Of a stretch of DNA of 47,689 nucleotides, positions 23,547 to 31,369 are shown in pieces. The notes beneath the pieces are model-generated. The model was given only the letters and a program-made list of their open reading frames with translations. It was not told the DNA's origin and searched no databases. Position numbers and translations under genes: made by a program. This DNA is from an uncultured Oscillibacter sp. Lineage in GTDB: Bacteria > Bacillota > Clostridia > Oscillospirales > Oscillospiraceae. The stretch is from contig CAJTZK010000001.1 of assembly GCA_910583785.1 (NCBI GenBank), forward strand, positions 314,208 through 361,896, given 5' to 3'. The stretch's first letter is position 1; every line of letters starts with the position of its first letter.

Positions 23547-24635
23547 TCAATCTCCCCCTCCCTTTCCAGCGGCGGAACGCGCGGAACGCCCCCGCTCCTC
23601 CGCCACGCTGGACAACAGCAAAAACTCCTCCAGGCTCACGTCCTGGTTCAGCAGCGACATGACGCTGTCCAGGGCCCGCTCCTGGTCGCAGCGCACAAAC
23701 AGCAGCCCAATCACACAGCCCTCCAGGTCAAAGCGCAGCACGCTCCGGTCCAGGGACACGCTGGCCATTTCCAGCAGCTCCTGGGCCGCCTTCTCCCCGG
23801 AGCACCGCAGGAGGGCCAGGGACAGCGGGTAGGCCTTCCGGGCCCGCAGCTTGGTGATGAAGGAGGGCAGCGCCTCCTTAGACCAGAGGTTCCGCCGGGT
23901 GTCGTGCATGTCCCGCTGGGCAAAGAGCTTGTTCATCTTGTCCAGGCTCTGGTTTAACGTCTCCATGGCCTCGTCCTGCTGGTCCCCCCGCAGCTGGAGG
24001 CGGCGGACCTTGCCCGCCAGCAGGACGGACACGATGATAAACAGGAGCAGGACCCCCGCTCCCAGGGCGCACAGCTCCGTCCTCGCCCCTAAAAAGCGGT
24101 TGTTGTCCAGGAACACGCTCCGGTTGGTCAGCAGGCACAGGCGGTACACGTCCCCCCGGTACTCAAAGGCCGCGCCGGAAGCCACGTAATCCTTCTCCCC
24201 AATGGAGATGCTGGCGTGGCTGACCCGGTCCACCTGGACGCTCTCTAAAAAGCTCCGGGCGCTGTCCGATACGTAATAGGTCGCCGTGGTAAAGCCCTTG
24301 TACTTGTTGGTTTCCAGGACATCTTTTACAAAGAGCATGTCCTGGTCCCGGGAGAAGGTCCAGTACTTATTGGAAGAGGCGTCCATGGTGGAGAGAATGT
24401 CCTCCACACCCTCCTGGCCGCTTCGCAGGTGGATCTGGTCCAGCACCAGCTGCACATAGCCATCCTGCTGGACCGCGCAGACCTCCAGCAGCCCCGCCTC
24501 ATACCGCGCCAGCAGGAACCAGGCCAGCGTTCCCGCGCACAGGGATGCCAGCACCGCGCACACCAGGGTAATCCCTACAATCGGATGCCGTTTCTTCTTC
24601 TTTGTTTCCCGCTGTTCTTTTTTCAGCCGTTTCAC
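23547..24635 (-). CDS. Membrane protein with extracytoplasmic sensor-like region and degenerate GGDEF domain
   Basis: About 362 residues, starting at GTG (MKRLKKEQRETKKKK) with CGAGGTGG upstream. A membrane helix (about 20-45) is followed by a roughly 140-residue outside domain of Cache-like size, a second helix (about 190-212), a coiled linker and a C-terminal half. In that half LSLALLRC and VLRFDLEGCVIGLLF match the beginning and centre of a GGDEF domain. The active-site GGDEF itself reads DLEGC, so cyclic-di-GMP synthesis is not expected; binding of the nucleotide or pure signalling is possible. Encoded between the GT2-transferase fusion and the 6-PTPS-like gene. Confidence 0.65.
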   Translation of the reverse strand: MKRLKKEQRETKKKKRHPIVGITLVCAVLASLCAGTLAWFLLARYEAGLLEVCAVQQDGYVQLVLDQIHLRSGQEGVEDILSTMDASSNKYWTFSRDQDMLFVKDVLETNKYKGFTTATYYVSDSARSFLESVQVDRVSHASISIGEKDYVASGAAFEYRGDVYRLCLLTNRSVFLDNNRFLGARTELCALGAGVLLLFIIVSVLLAGKVRRLQLRGDQQDEAMETLNQSLDKMNKLFAQRDMHDTRRNLWSKEALPSFITKLRARKAYPLSLALLRCSGEKAAQELLEMASVSLDRSVLRFDLEGCVIGLLFVRCDQERALDSVMSLLNQDVSLEEFLLLSSVAEERGRSARSAAGKGGGD

Positions 24636-24666
24636 GGTATGTCCACCTCGCTTTTCTCGTTCTTCC

Positions 24667-27558
24667 CTACGCGCCAGGCGGCGGGACGTCCCCCGCGAAG
24701 CGCTCCACATAGTAGTCCGACACCTTTCCAAGCTCCTGCTCCAGCCACTCGATTCCCTGCCGCTCCAGGAGCGTCTCCTGGCTGGAGAACAAATCCGTTC
24801 CCAGCCCCAGCCGGTCCCCCTCGATCTCAAAGCCCAGGGCGCTCAAGACCGTGGGAAACAGGTCCATGGCGGTAAAACTCCGGGTCTTCTCATCCAAAAC
24901 GGCCCGCTTGGCGGGGTGGATAAAACAGTTGTATACCGTCCGCTCATAGTAGGGGGCGCCCTCCACCAGGAAGCCGTCCATCCGGGGATGGTCGCCCGTG
25001 ATAACAATGGCAGTGTTCTCGTAAAAATCCTGGTCCCGGCACCAATCCACGAACTCCCACACCAGGCGGTCGCTGCAGTTCACCACATTCGCCGTCCCCA
25101 CCTCGTAAGTGTCTTCGCACCATTGGCACTCATAGCCAGCCGTCGCGTGAAGGTCCACCGTCAGCAGCGTAAAATTAAAGGGCTTCCCCTCCGCCGCCAG
25201 CGTCAAAACCTCCTCCCGGGCCAGGCCGAACAGCACTTTGTCCTCTATCCCCCAGTTGACCCAGTAGTTCGGGGAAACCAGGCCCCGTTCCCGGGCGGTA
25301 TATGCGTCAAAAATCCGGTAATTCCCGTGCTGTTCAAAATAGTTTTTCCGTCCGGCAAAATTGCTGTCCGAGCCGCACATAAACTCCTGCACATAGCCCT
25401 TGGACTCCAGCACCTCTCCCAGGGTGGCCACTCCGGGGAGAAAGCGCTCCTCCTGGGAGGGGTCTATGCCCGAGAGGGAAGCCATAGAAAAGGGAATGCC
25501 CGCCGTCGAGGACAGCAGCGCCCCCATGGTCCAGGTGCTTCCTACCGTCCCGTGGAACCCCCCCATGAAGCCCGTATCCGAGAAGTTCAAATTTTCCCTG
25601 GCCAGGCGGGTGAGGTTCGGCATGTAATTTACGCCCTCCTGCCTCCCGCCGTCCTCCTGGGAGGCGTAGGTAGTCTCCAAGCTCTCCACATAAATGTAAA
25701 TCAGGTTCTTCGTCGGCCCCTCCGCCGTCACGGCCACCTGGCGGGGGTCTGCATACTCGGTTTCATAGAGGGTCGTCTTGGTTCCGGCAAGCTGGTAGGC
25801 GTCTAAAAGGCCATAGGCCCAATTCCCGTACAGCACGCCTCCCAGCAGCAGCAGCGCGCCGCAGAGGGCGGCGCAGGTGTGAAGCGCCCGGAAAACGCCC
25901 CTCCCCCGTTTCAAGCGGCGGCCAGCCGCCGCGCTGGCCAGGGCGGCGGCCAGGCAAACGGCGGCGATGCCCCCCAGGGGCAGAAGCAGCCCTTCCAGCA
26001 CCTCGTTCCGCATCCCCTCCCCGGTTCCCTCCAAGGGGCCCCGGAGGGTGTGGAGGATTTCCGTGATTTCCACGTGAAAGGTACTTTTCGACCAATAGAC
26101 CAGGAGCACCAGCCCCAGGCCCAAAAACACCAGGACGCCTGCGCCCAAATACCAGAGGACGTCCCTGTCCTCTCCGGCCCCGGCGGGCTCCGGCGTCCGG
26201 TTCACCACCTGGCGGGCCCGGCGCAGGGCCCGAAGGGGCCGGGCGGCATCCTCCCGCAGGGCGGCGGAAAAGGCGTCCCGTTCCTCGCTCAGGTCCCGCT
26301 GCCGCCAGGCGCTGTCGGTCTGGATGCTGTTGATAATCCCGGCAACCCGGATGAAGAACACCGCCAGGTTGAAAAAGGGCAGCAGCGGGATGCCCCACCA
26401 GAGGCGCAGGTAAAAGCGCCTCAGCGCTGGCTCCATCTTCAAAAACACCGCCGCCGTTATAAAATAAAAAACGCCCACCGCGATGTACAAGGTGAAAATC
26501 ATACAGGTGGACCACAGGATCACGTTGGTGGAATAGTGCATGCACATCATGCAGATCAGCGCCAGGTACCAGATCAGGCGGGGAAAGGCAAACGTGTGGT
26601 CGTAGAGAAGGGTCTTGACGTTCACATCCCGCAGGGCGCGGCCCAGGCGGAAATCCCGGTTCATGAACATCTGGGCCACCTCCAGGCTCCCCCGCTGCCA
26701 CCGCTGGCGCTGGGTATAGAGCTTGTTGGCGCTTTCAATGGGGTCCACAAAAAAAATGGCGTTCTCGCAGATTTCCACCCGCTCGTTCTGGAGCTTCCGC
26801 ATTTGAAAGGTGATGTGCGTGTCCTCGCAGACGGTCTCCGTGTTGTACATGCGGGATTTCAGCAGCGAGGATTTGCGGAAGGCGGAAAAGGCGCCGGAGA
26901 GGGTATACACCGCGTTCAGCTCCGAGGCGTAGCTCCGCCCCGCCAAAAACGCCTGGGCATACTCCAGGAATTCTAGGTTCCGCAGCAGCCGGGAGAACAG
27001 GCCCCGGTAGGCGCGTATCTTGTCCGGCCTGGTGAGGATGGCGCCAGTCATGCAGTTGATGTCCGGGTGGGCCTCGAACTTGTTGACCAAATTGGCCAGG
27101 GCGGCCTGCTCCAGCACGCCGTCGCTGTCCAGGTTGATGATATATTTCCCCTCGCTGTTGTACAGCGCCAGGTTCATGGCCCGGGACTTGCCCTGCTGCG
27201 CATCCATCCACTGGATGCGCAGCCCGGGAAACCGGGCCTGGCACTGGGCGAAGACGGAAAAGCTCTCGTCCTGGCTCTGGTTATTCACCAGGAATACCCG
27301 GATGCTCTCCTTGGGGTAGGTGCTGTTGTAAATGGACCCCACACAGGCCAGCAGCGTATCCGCGCTGTTGTACACCGGAACAATCAGGGTAATCTCCGGG
27401 TAGAGCCTGGGCCGGGGCGCCGCGGCAAAGCCCTGGACCCGCCGCTTCAGAAGCAGGAACACGCTGCCCAGGGAGGGCAGGATCTCCATCAGCACCGGAA
27501 TGATGATCCAGGCCCCCCAGAAGACAAAGGAGTTAAGTATCGGTTTTAGGAAGCTCAT
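24667..27558 (-). CDS. Fusion of XrtG-associated GT2 glycosyltransferase and MdoB/LtaS-like phosphoglycerol transferase
   Basis: A 963-residue single polypeptide. Residues 1-440 are a membrane GT2 like the XrtG-associated family: ITLIVPVYNSADTLLA, NLDSDGVL (DxD), CEDTHITFQMRK and QRQRWQRG, with membrane helices on both sides. After a charged linker come three helices (about 485-600) and a sulfatase-fold domain (about 620-930): NLIYIYVESLETTY, a nucleophile segment STWTMGALLSSTAGIPFSM with Thr675/Thr677, VDLHATAG, and ITGDHPRM for metal binding. This second half is the phosphoglycerol/phosphoethanolamine transferase type (MdoB, LtaS). The gene starts 26 bp inside the end of xrtG. The likely role is to polymerise a glycan and decorate it with a phospho-group. 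Confidence 0.88.
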   Translation of the reverse strand: MSFLKPILNSFVFWGAWIIIPVLMEILPSLGSVFLLLKRRVQGFAAAPRPRLYPEITLIVPVYNSADTLLACVGSIYNSTYPKESIRVFLVNNQSQDESFSVFAQCQARFPGLRIQWMDAQQGKSRAMNLALYNSEGKYIINLDSDGVLEQAALANLVNKFEAHPDINCMTGAILTRPDKIRAYRGLFSRLLRNLEFLEYAQAFLAGRSYASELNAVYTLSGAFSAFRKSSLLKSRMYNTETVCEDTHITFQMRKLQNERVEICENAIFFVDPIESANKLYTQRQRWQRGSLEVAQMFMNRDFRLGRALRDVNVKTLLYDHTFAFPRLIWYLALICMMCMHYSTNVILWSTCMIFTLYIAVGVFYFITAAVFLKMEPALRRFYLRLWWGIPLLPFFNLAVFFIRVAGIINSIQTDSAWRQRDLSEERDAFSAALREDAARPLRALRRARQVVNRTPEPAGAGEDRDVLWYLGAGVLVFLGLGLVLLVYWSKSTFHVEITEILHTLRGPLEGTGEGMRNEVLEGLLLPLGGIAAVCLAAALASAAAGRRLKRGRGVFRALHTCAALCGALLLLGGVLYGNWAYGLLDAYQLAGTKTTLYETEYADPRQVAVTAEGPTKNLIYIYVESLETTYASQEDGGRQEGVNYMPNLTRLARENLNFSDTGFMGGFHGTVGSTWTMGALLSSTAGIPFSMASLSGIDPSQEERFLPGVATLGEVLESKGYVQEFMCGSDSNFAGRKNYFEQHGNYRIFDAYTARERGLVSPNYWVNWGIEDKVLFGLAREEVLTLAAEGKPFNFTLLTVDLHATAGYECQWCEDTYEVGTANVVNCSDRLVWEFVDWCRDQDFYENTAIVITGDHPRMDGFLVEGAPYYERTVYNCFIHPAKRAVLDEKTRSFTAMDLFPTVLSALGFEIEGDRLGLGTDLFSSQETLLERQGIEWLEQELGKVSDYYVERFAGDVPPPGA

Positions 27559-28138
27559 AGCTGAAACGCCCCACCTTCATTCGAACCACCTGGGGCTTTG
27601 TAAACACATAGAAATAAAGCCACACACTAAACAGGTAAAACACAATCCGTCCCACAAAGGTATGCGCAATGTAATACGCATCTATGCCCAGCAGGCGGAC
27701 GGACAGGCAGATAATGACAATCCGCAGTGCATTGCACACCATGATATACGCAAAGCCCATAAGCCCCACCACCACCTTCTCACTGGCGCGGTACACGTTG
27801 AAAAAGGCCAGCAGGGAGAGGAAGGCCATGATCTCAATGACACCGGAGCATTCAAAATCCACCTGGAGGGTAACGGAGCTGCCCTCCGCCGGGATATAGA
27901 GAATCCCGTATTTAAAGTAGGCCGTAAAGGTCCCCGTCAGGCGGCCCACCACTCCGGCCAGCCCGCACACATAGCGGGCCAGGGGCCGGGTCAGCCAGGG
28001 CTGCACCCCCAGCATCAACAGGACGAAGAGGCCCATGCTGCCCCATAGGAACCGCCAGGCATGCAGCTCCGCCCGGCGGAAAACCCGCAGGAGATACCCC
28101 CACAGGACCGCCGCTGCCAGCAGAAACAGCGGACTCAC
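27533..28138 (-). CDS. xrtG: Exosortase family protein XrtG
   Basis: A 201-residue membrane protein with about seven helices. The exosortase catalytic triad is clear: Cys97 in DFECSGVIEIMAF, Arg139 in CNALRIVII and His159 in AHTFVGRIVFYLF. Exosortases cut C-terminal sorting tails at the membrane and are thought to pass the protein to a glycan or lipid. The size and DFECSGxIE motif point to the Gram-positive XrtG branch, as do the neighbours (GT2, 6-PTPS-like and PTPS-related genes). It starts at GTG in a GTGA overlap with the gene of its probable substrate. Confidence 0.92.
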   Translation of the reverse strand: MSPLFLLAAAVLWGYLLRVFRRAELHAWRFLWGSMGLFVLLMLGVQPWLTRPLARYVCGLAGVVGRLTGTFTAYFKYGILYIPAEGSSVTLQVDFECSGVIEIMAFLSLLAFFNVYRASEKVVVGLMGFAYIMVCNALRIVIICLSVRLLGIDAYYIAHTFVGRIVFYLFSVWLYFYVFTKPQVVRMKVGRFSYELPKTDT

Positions 28139-30198
28139 AGCGCCCCGCCCCGCTTCCTGCGCCGGAACAGCGTGCCCGCCGTCACGCCGCAGCAGAGCGT
28201 CACGCCCAAAAGCGCCCCGGAGGACGCGCCGGAAATCGTGATCCAGCTGCCAAAGCGGCCAAACCTCGCCTCAATGGTGCGCAGGTCGTTTACCGTGCAG
28301 CCCTGGCGCTCCGCTACGGCCTCCAGGTCCAGGTCAAACTCCATCTCGTCGCACAGCCTGTTTTCGTCCACCGTCACCTTCATGGTGCCGAATACCTGCC
28401 TCTCCGGGTCGCCCAGGGTCCGTATGTCACAGATGCGGAAGGTATGTACCCCGGGCTCCAGCCGGGTATACTCGTTCACCATCTGGCCGTCCTCCGTAAA
28501 CATGCAGGGATAGAAATTCCCCTCCTCGAAGAACCCCTTTTGCTCCCGGTCGCCGTTGAAGGCAATGTCAATGGCGGCCAGGAAGTCCCCGCCCTGGGAG
28601 GCCAGGTGCTCTGGCATGGTGGTCATTACATGGCCGTAGAGCTTGCCCTCCTCGAAATACAGGGCGCCCTGGCTATCCGTCTGTGGAGCCTGGCTGCCGG
28701 GGGTGGCGTACTCAATGATGCTGTGGGGATAGCTCACCCAGTCGTCATAGGACCCGTCGATTACAATGCCGGAAAAGCCGCCCACGTTTCCGCCTCCGCC
28801 CTGCAGGTTGGACACCCCGGTAATGGCGGCCTCCTCCAGGTAAAGGCCGAAGGACAGGGTTTCCCGGTAGTAGGGAAGCTCACTGGCAGGAATCCGGATT
28901 TCCCACTGCATGCCCACATGGCGGGCCTCCGCCCCTGCGACGCCATAGACGGAGCCGCCGTTTTCCTTTTTCAGCTGGAACTTCAGGACCCGGCCCAAGT
29001 CCGTTGTGATGACGTAGTTGCCCGTACTGAGGGAGCCCGCTGTCGCGGCATCGCCGCCGGGCACTTCCTTGATGTATACATAGAGGTCGCCGTCGAATAA
29101 GAAGGCGGCGCTGTCTAGGTTGTTCCATCCAGGATTCGTGTCTTGAAACGGGTATTTCGGCACCGCGTCCCAGTCGGAAAAGCTGCCGTCAATGGAGATG
29201 CCGTCATAGACAGGCTCCACCTTGGGCAGGTCCACCCCGTCCAGCACCGGAAGCTGGGACAGGGGCACCGGAGGGCCGTCCCAGCCCAGGGTGAGCGTGC
29301 CCTCCCCTCCGGAAACATAGGCGGCGGGAATCATGGCCTCCAGATAATAGGGCGCGGCGCTCTGTACATTGGCCCCGCTCTCCACTACGACCTCCCCGCC
29401 GTCAAACGTCTGGGGCAGGTCCCGGAGCGTCGATTGCTGGAGGTTCCCGCCCTGGTGGATAATCACGGACTTGTAAAAATAGGATTCGTCGTAGGAGGTA
29501 GACGCCATCCCGGTAAAGCACAGGTACAGGTTCCCCTCCAGGTCCAGGGCCGCCTTCCAGCCGTCAATGGCGGGATCCCCATGGGTCATCTCCGGGACCT
29601 CCGCCCAATCGGCCAGGGAGCCGTCCAGCGTAATCCTGCCCCGGGTATCGGCGGACAGAGAGGCCGCCAGGACCTCCGGAGCTTCCGGAACCGCCGGGAC
29701 TTCCAGCCCTGCTGTCGGTATGTCCCCCTCCTCCGGCAGTTCTTCCAGCGGGGCGTCCCCATCTCCGGCGCCCTCCGGCGGTTCCGCCGGGGTTCCGGAC
29801 TCCCCGCCATGCTCTGGCGGCTCCGGTTCCGGCACGGGTTCCGCCGGGGTCCCGGACTCCCCGCCATGCTCCGGCGGTTCCGGCTCCGGCGCAGGTTCCG
29901 CCGGGGTCCCGGACTCCCCGCCATGCTCCGGCGGCTCCGGGTCCGGCGCGGGCTCCGCCGGGGTCCCGGACTCCCCGCCATGCTCTGGCGGTTCCGGCTC
30001 CGGCGCGGGCTCCGCCGGAGTCCCAGGCTCCAGCTCCTCCCCGGAATTCCCAGCGCCTGTCCCGTCTTCATACGCGCCGCCGGGACTTCCATTCTCTTCC
30101 TCAACAGCCAGCGCCGCCAGTGGAAGCAGCGCCGCCAGGAACGCCAGCGCCATTCCGAACGCCAGCAGCTTTGCCAGGTCCAGCCGTCTCCTCATCAT
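28135..30198 (-). CDS. Surface protein with C-terminal sorting tail (Firmicu-CTERM-like), probable XrtG substrate
   Basis: About 687 residues. A signal peptide (MMRRRLDLAKLLAFGMALAF... to AALAVEEE) is followed by 19-residue Pro/Glu repeats containing PEHGGESGTPAEP. Three modules then start with the same motif: ITLDGSLADW, ISIDGSFSDW and IVIDGSYDDW, each with a long beta-rich body, resembling CBM9-like carbohydrate-binding domains. The end is a sorting tail: GSWITISGASSGALLGVTL, a hydrophobic stretch, then FRRRKRGGAL. A membrane helix plus Arg/Lys tail next to an exosortase gene is the mark of an exosortase substrate. GGAGGG precedes the ATG. Likely role: displayed on, or anchored to, the polysaccharide made by the same operon. 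Confidence 0.87.
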   Translation of the reverse strand: MMRRRLDLAKLLAFGMALAFLAALLPLAALAVEEENGSPGGAYEDGTGAGNSGEELEPGTPAEPAPEPEPPEHGGESGTPAEPAPDPEPPEHGGESGTPAEPAPEPEPPEHGGESGTPAEPVPEPEPPEHGGESGTPAEPPEGAGDGDAPLEELPEEGDIPTAGLEVPAVPEAPEVLAASLSADTRGRITLDGSLADWAEVPEMTHGDPAIDGWKAALDLEGNLYLCFTGMASTSYDESYFYKSVIIHQGGNLQQSTLRDLPQTFDGGEVVVESGANVQSAAPYYLEAMIPAAYVSGGEGTLTLGWDGPPVPLSQLPVLDGVDLPKVEPVYDGISIDGSFSDWDAVPKYPFQDTNPGWNNLDSAAFLFDGDLYVYIKEVPGGDAATAGSLSTGNYVITTDLGRVLKFQLKKENGGSVYGVAGAEARHVGMQWEIRIPASELPYYRETLSFGLYLEEAAITGVSNLQGGGGNVGGFSGIVIDGSYDDWVSYPHSIIEYATPGSQAPQTDSQGALYFEEGKLYGHVMTTMPEHLASQGGDFLAAIDIAFNGDREQKGFFEEGNFYPCMFTEDGQMVNEYTRLEPGVHTFRICDIRTLGDPERQVFGTMKVTVDENRLCDEMEFDLDLEAVAERQGCTVNDLRTIEARFGRFGSWITISGASSGALLGVTLCCGVTAGTLFRRRKRGGAL
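29773..30035 (-). repeat. 57-bp in-frame tandem repeat (about four copies) in the surface-protein gene
   Basis: The motif GGACTCCCCGCCATGCT recurs at exact 57-bp steps (near 29797, 29854, 29911 and 29968) with few differences, and a partial copy follows. Each unit codes for 19 residues rich in Pro and Glu. Copy number can change without frameshift, altering the length of the stalk. Confidence 0.9.
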
Positions 30199-30244
30199 GA
30201 CTCCCTCCTGTATCTCTCTTGCCAATGGCCGCCGTCCGGCCCGC

Positions 30245-30973
30245 TCACACTTCCAATTTCTGCTTCAGCTCCCGCTGAATCCTTTGGATATCCCGCGTCA
30301 AGGCGTCAATCTGCCGCCGGTTCAGCTGTTCAAAGAGAAAGCCATATTCAAAGTTCCCGTCCCCAGCCGCTTCCGCCCGGACAATCTCTCCCCAGTAGGA
30401 GGTGTACCCCTCCCCCTTCACCAGCTCCAGCCGGAGGCGGAGCGCCTCCCCCACGGAATACGCGCTCCTGGAAATAACCCGGGCGCCCCCGGCGCTGATG
30501 TCAGTGACCCGGCATTTCTGGGGCTTGGCCATATGGCGGTCGCTCAGGGCATAAAAATTGGCGGGGATATCAATGGGCTGGCGGGAATTCTTCCGCTGGT
30601 TCTGGTAGGGCACAAGGGCCAGTTCCCCAATGACGCACCGGACCCGGGTGGATTCCACAACGCTGCCAGACAGGTTCACGGGCTCCATGCCGCTGTCATA
30701 GCCCCGGACCGTTATGGGAAGCCCCGTCTCCAGCAGCGGAAAGGACAGCGTCCCGGGAATCCGCTCCAGCGTCAGCGTCTCCTTGCTGAACTGGGTCATT
30801 CTTCCCGACAGGAGAGGGTCCCCCCTTCCCGCCGCCAACTCCAGGGGCATTCCCTCGTTGATCCGGGGGAACAGCACGCTGATTCCCTCTTCCGCCGCCT
30901 CCCCGCTCTCCTGGCGCAAGGCGCTCCCCAGGTCCTCCGCGATAAAACGCGGCTTCCAAAAATTAAACTTCAT
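30245..30973 (-). CDS. PilZ-domain cyclic-di-GMP effector (YcgR-like layout)
   Basis: A 242-residue cytosolic protein. An N-terminal YcgR-N-like beta domain (about 30-120) is followed by a PilZ domain (125-225). RKNSR at 127-131 gives the RxxxR nucleotide motif and DISAGGARVISR gives the (D/N)xSxxG motif. A C-terminal helix (LTRDIQRIQRELKQKL) ends it. Both binding motifs are intact, so it should sense c-di-GMP. As first gene of the XrtG operon it probably tunes the glycosyltransferase. ATG 30973 has AGGCAGGAT before it; the promoter lies in the invertible cassette upstream. Confidence 0.9.
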   Translation of the reverse strand: MKFNFWKPRFIAEDLGSALRQESGEAAEEGISVLFPRINEGMPLELAAGRGDPLLSGRMTQFSKETLTLERIPGTLSFPLLETGLPITVRGYDSGMEPVNLSGSVVESTRVRCVIGELALVPYQNQRKNSRQPIDIPANFYALSDRHMAKPQKCRVTDISAGGARVISRSAYSVGEALRLRLELVKGEGYTSYWGEIVRAEAAGDGNFEYGFLFEQLNRRQIDALTRDIQRIQRELKQKLEV

Positions 30974-31052
30974 ATCCTGCCTCTGCCTCCCCAAAAGTCT
31001 CATGAAAAAAGTGTCTCTTTCCGCCTGGTTTCGCGGTAACTCCTAGGAAATG

Positions 31053-31076
31053 ACAACTTAATTTTCATTATGTTGT
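31053..31076 (+). repeat. Recombination site 1 (24 bp, forward)
   Basis: Read on the minus strand: arm ACAACATAA, core TGAAAA, arm TTAAGTTGT. One mismatch to site 3, which is in opposite orientation. Confidence 0.8.
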
Positions 31077-31093
31077 TGAGGCGGAGGAAGGAT

Positions 31094-31117
31094 ACAACAT
31101 AGTTTTCATTATGTTGT
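31094..31117 (+). repeat. Recombination site 2 (24 bp, forward)
   Basis: Read on the minus strand: arm ACAACATAA, core TGAAAA, arm CTATGTTGT. It is direct to site 1, 41 bp away, and inverted relative to site 3, with one mismatch. Confidence 0.8.
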
Positions 31118-31151
31118 GATTACACCGTCCAGCGGACGCTATAATGGAGTT

Positions 31152-31180
31152 ATTATAGCAGGTAAGCCGGCATTTTTCAA
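31152..31180 (-). promoter_or_regulatory. Sigma-A promoter inside the invertible cassette, ON orientation
   Basis: Reading leftward TTGAAA (31180-31175), exactly 17 bp, then TATAAT (31157-31152). It reads through sites 2 and 1 into the PilZ gene. A second TATAAT on the plus strand at 31140-31145 has no suitable -35 element. Confidence 0.85.
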
Positions 31181-31233
31181 GCCCTTTTTTATGCCATGAG
31201 CAAGGCTCTTTATGTTAAAATCGTATCAAAATG

Positions 31234-31264
31234 AGACGGATTCGGCCCCATGCCGCTTCCGTCT
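31234..31264 (-). terminator. Hairpin insulating the cassette from recombinase read-through
   Basis: AGACGGA and TCCGTCT arms enclose an inner CGGC/GCCG stem. On the minus strand it is followed by CATTTTGA, a modest T-rich tail. It lies between the recombinase gene and the cassette promoter, so it would stop recombinase transcripts before the operon. Confidence 0.5.
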
Positions 31265-31345
31265 ATTCCGAATGCCCAAAATGGCCTGCCATCCGTTCTT
31301 TTTTTGCATATGTAGCCTGTGGGCGGAGGAAAGGACGGGCTAACA

Positions 31346-31369
31346 ACAACATAATGAAAATTATGTTGT
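31346..31369 (-). repeat. Recombination site 3 (24 bp, inverted)
   Basis: Arms ACAACATAA and TTATGTTGT are exact complements around core TGAAAA (minus strand reads TTTTCA). The site covers the last two codons and stop of the recombinase gene: ACA ACA TAA equals the conserved arm, so inversion leaves the protein unchanged. Confidence 0.85.

Larger units (their letters stand above)
31077..31345. mobile_element. Invertible promoter cassette (phase-variation switch)
   Basis: The segment between oppositely oriented 24-bp sites, next to an intact tyrosine recombinase gene. It contains one strong promoter, now pointing to the PilZ-XrtG operon. Inversion between sites 1 and 3, or 2 and 3, would turn that promoter away. 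No reading frame is interrupted. The active boundary could be either left-hand site. Confidence 0.8.
30974..31360. other. Leader and invertible control region of the XrtG/PilZ operon
   Basis: No gene seen. It contains three copies of a 24-bp recombination-like site, a promoter aimed left, and a hairpin with a T-rich tail on the minus strand. The untranslated leader from the promoter to the PilZ start is about 170 bases. I looked for a GEMM c-di-GMP riboswitch in it and found no match to the conserved core. Confidence 0.8.

Noticed and set aside
29773..30035. Regularly spaced repeats that look like a small CRISPR array
   Set aside because: The 57-bp units are contiguous, keep one reading frame and code for a Pro/Glu stalk inside a secreted protein; there are no spacers and no cas genes.
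30974..31150. Possible c-di-GMP riboswitch in the leader of the PilZ gene
   Set aside because: The leader is long enough and the operon is c-di-GMP-related, but I found neither the conserved GEMM core nor its paired stems.
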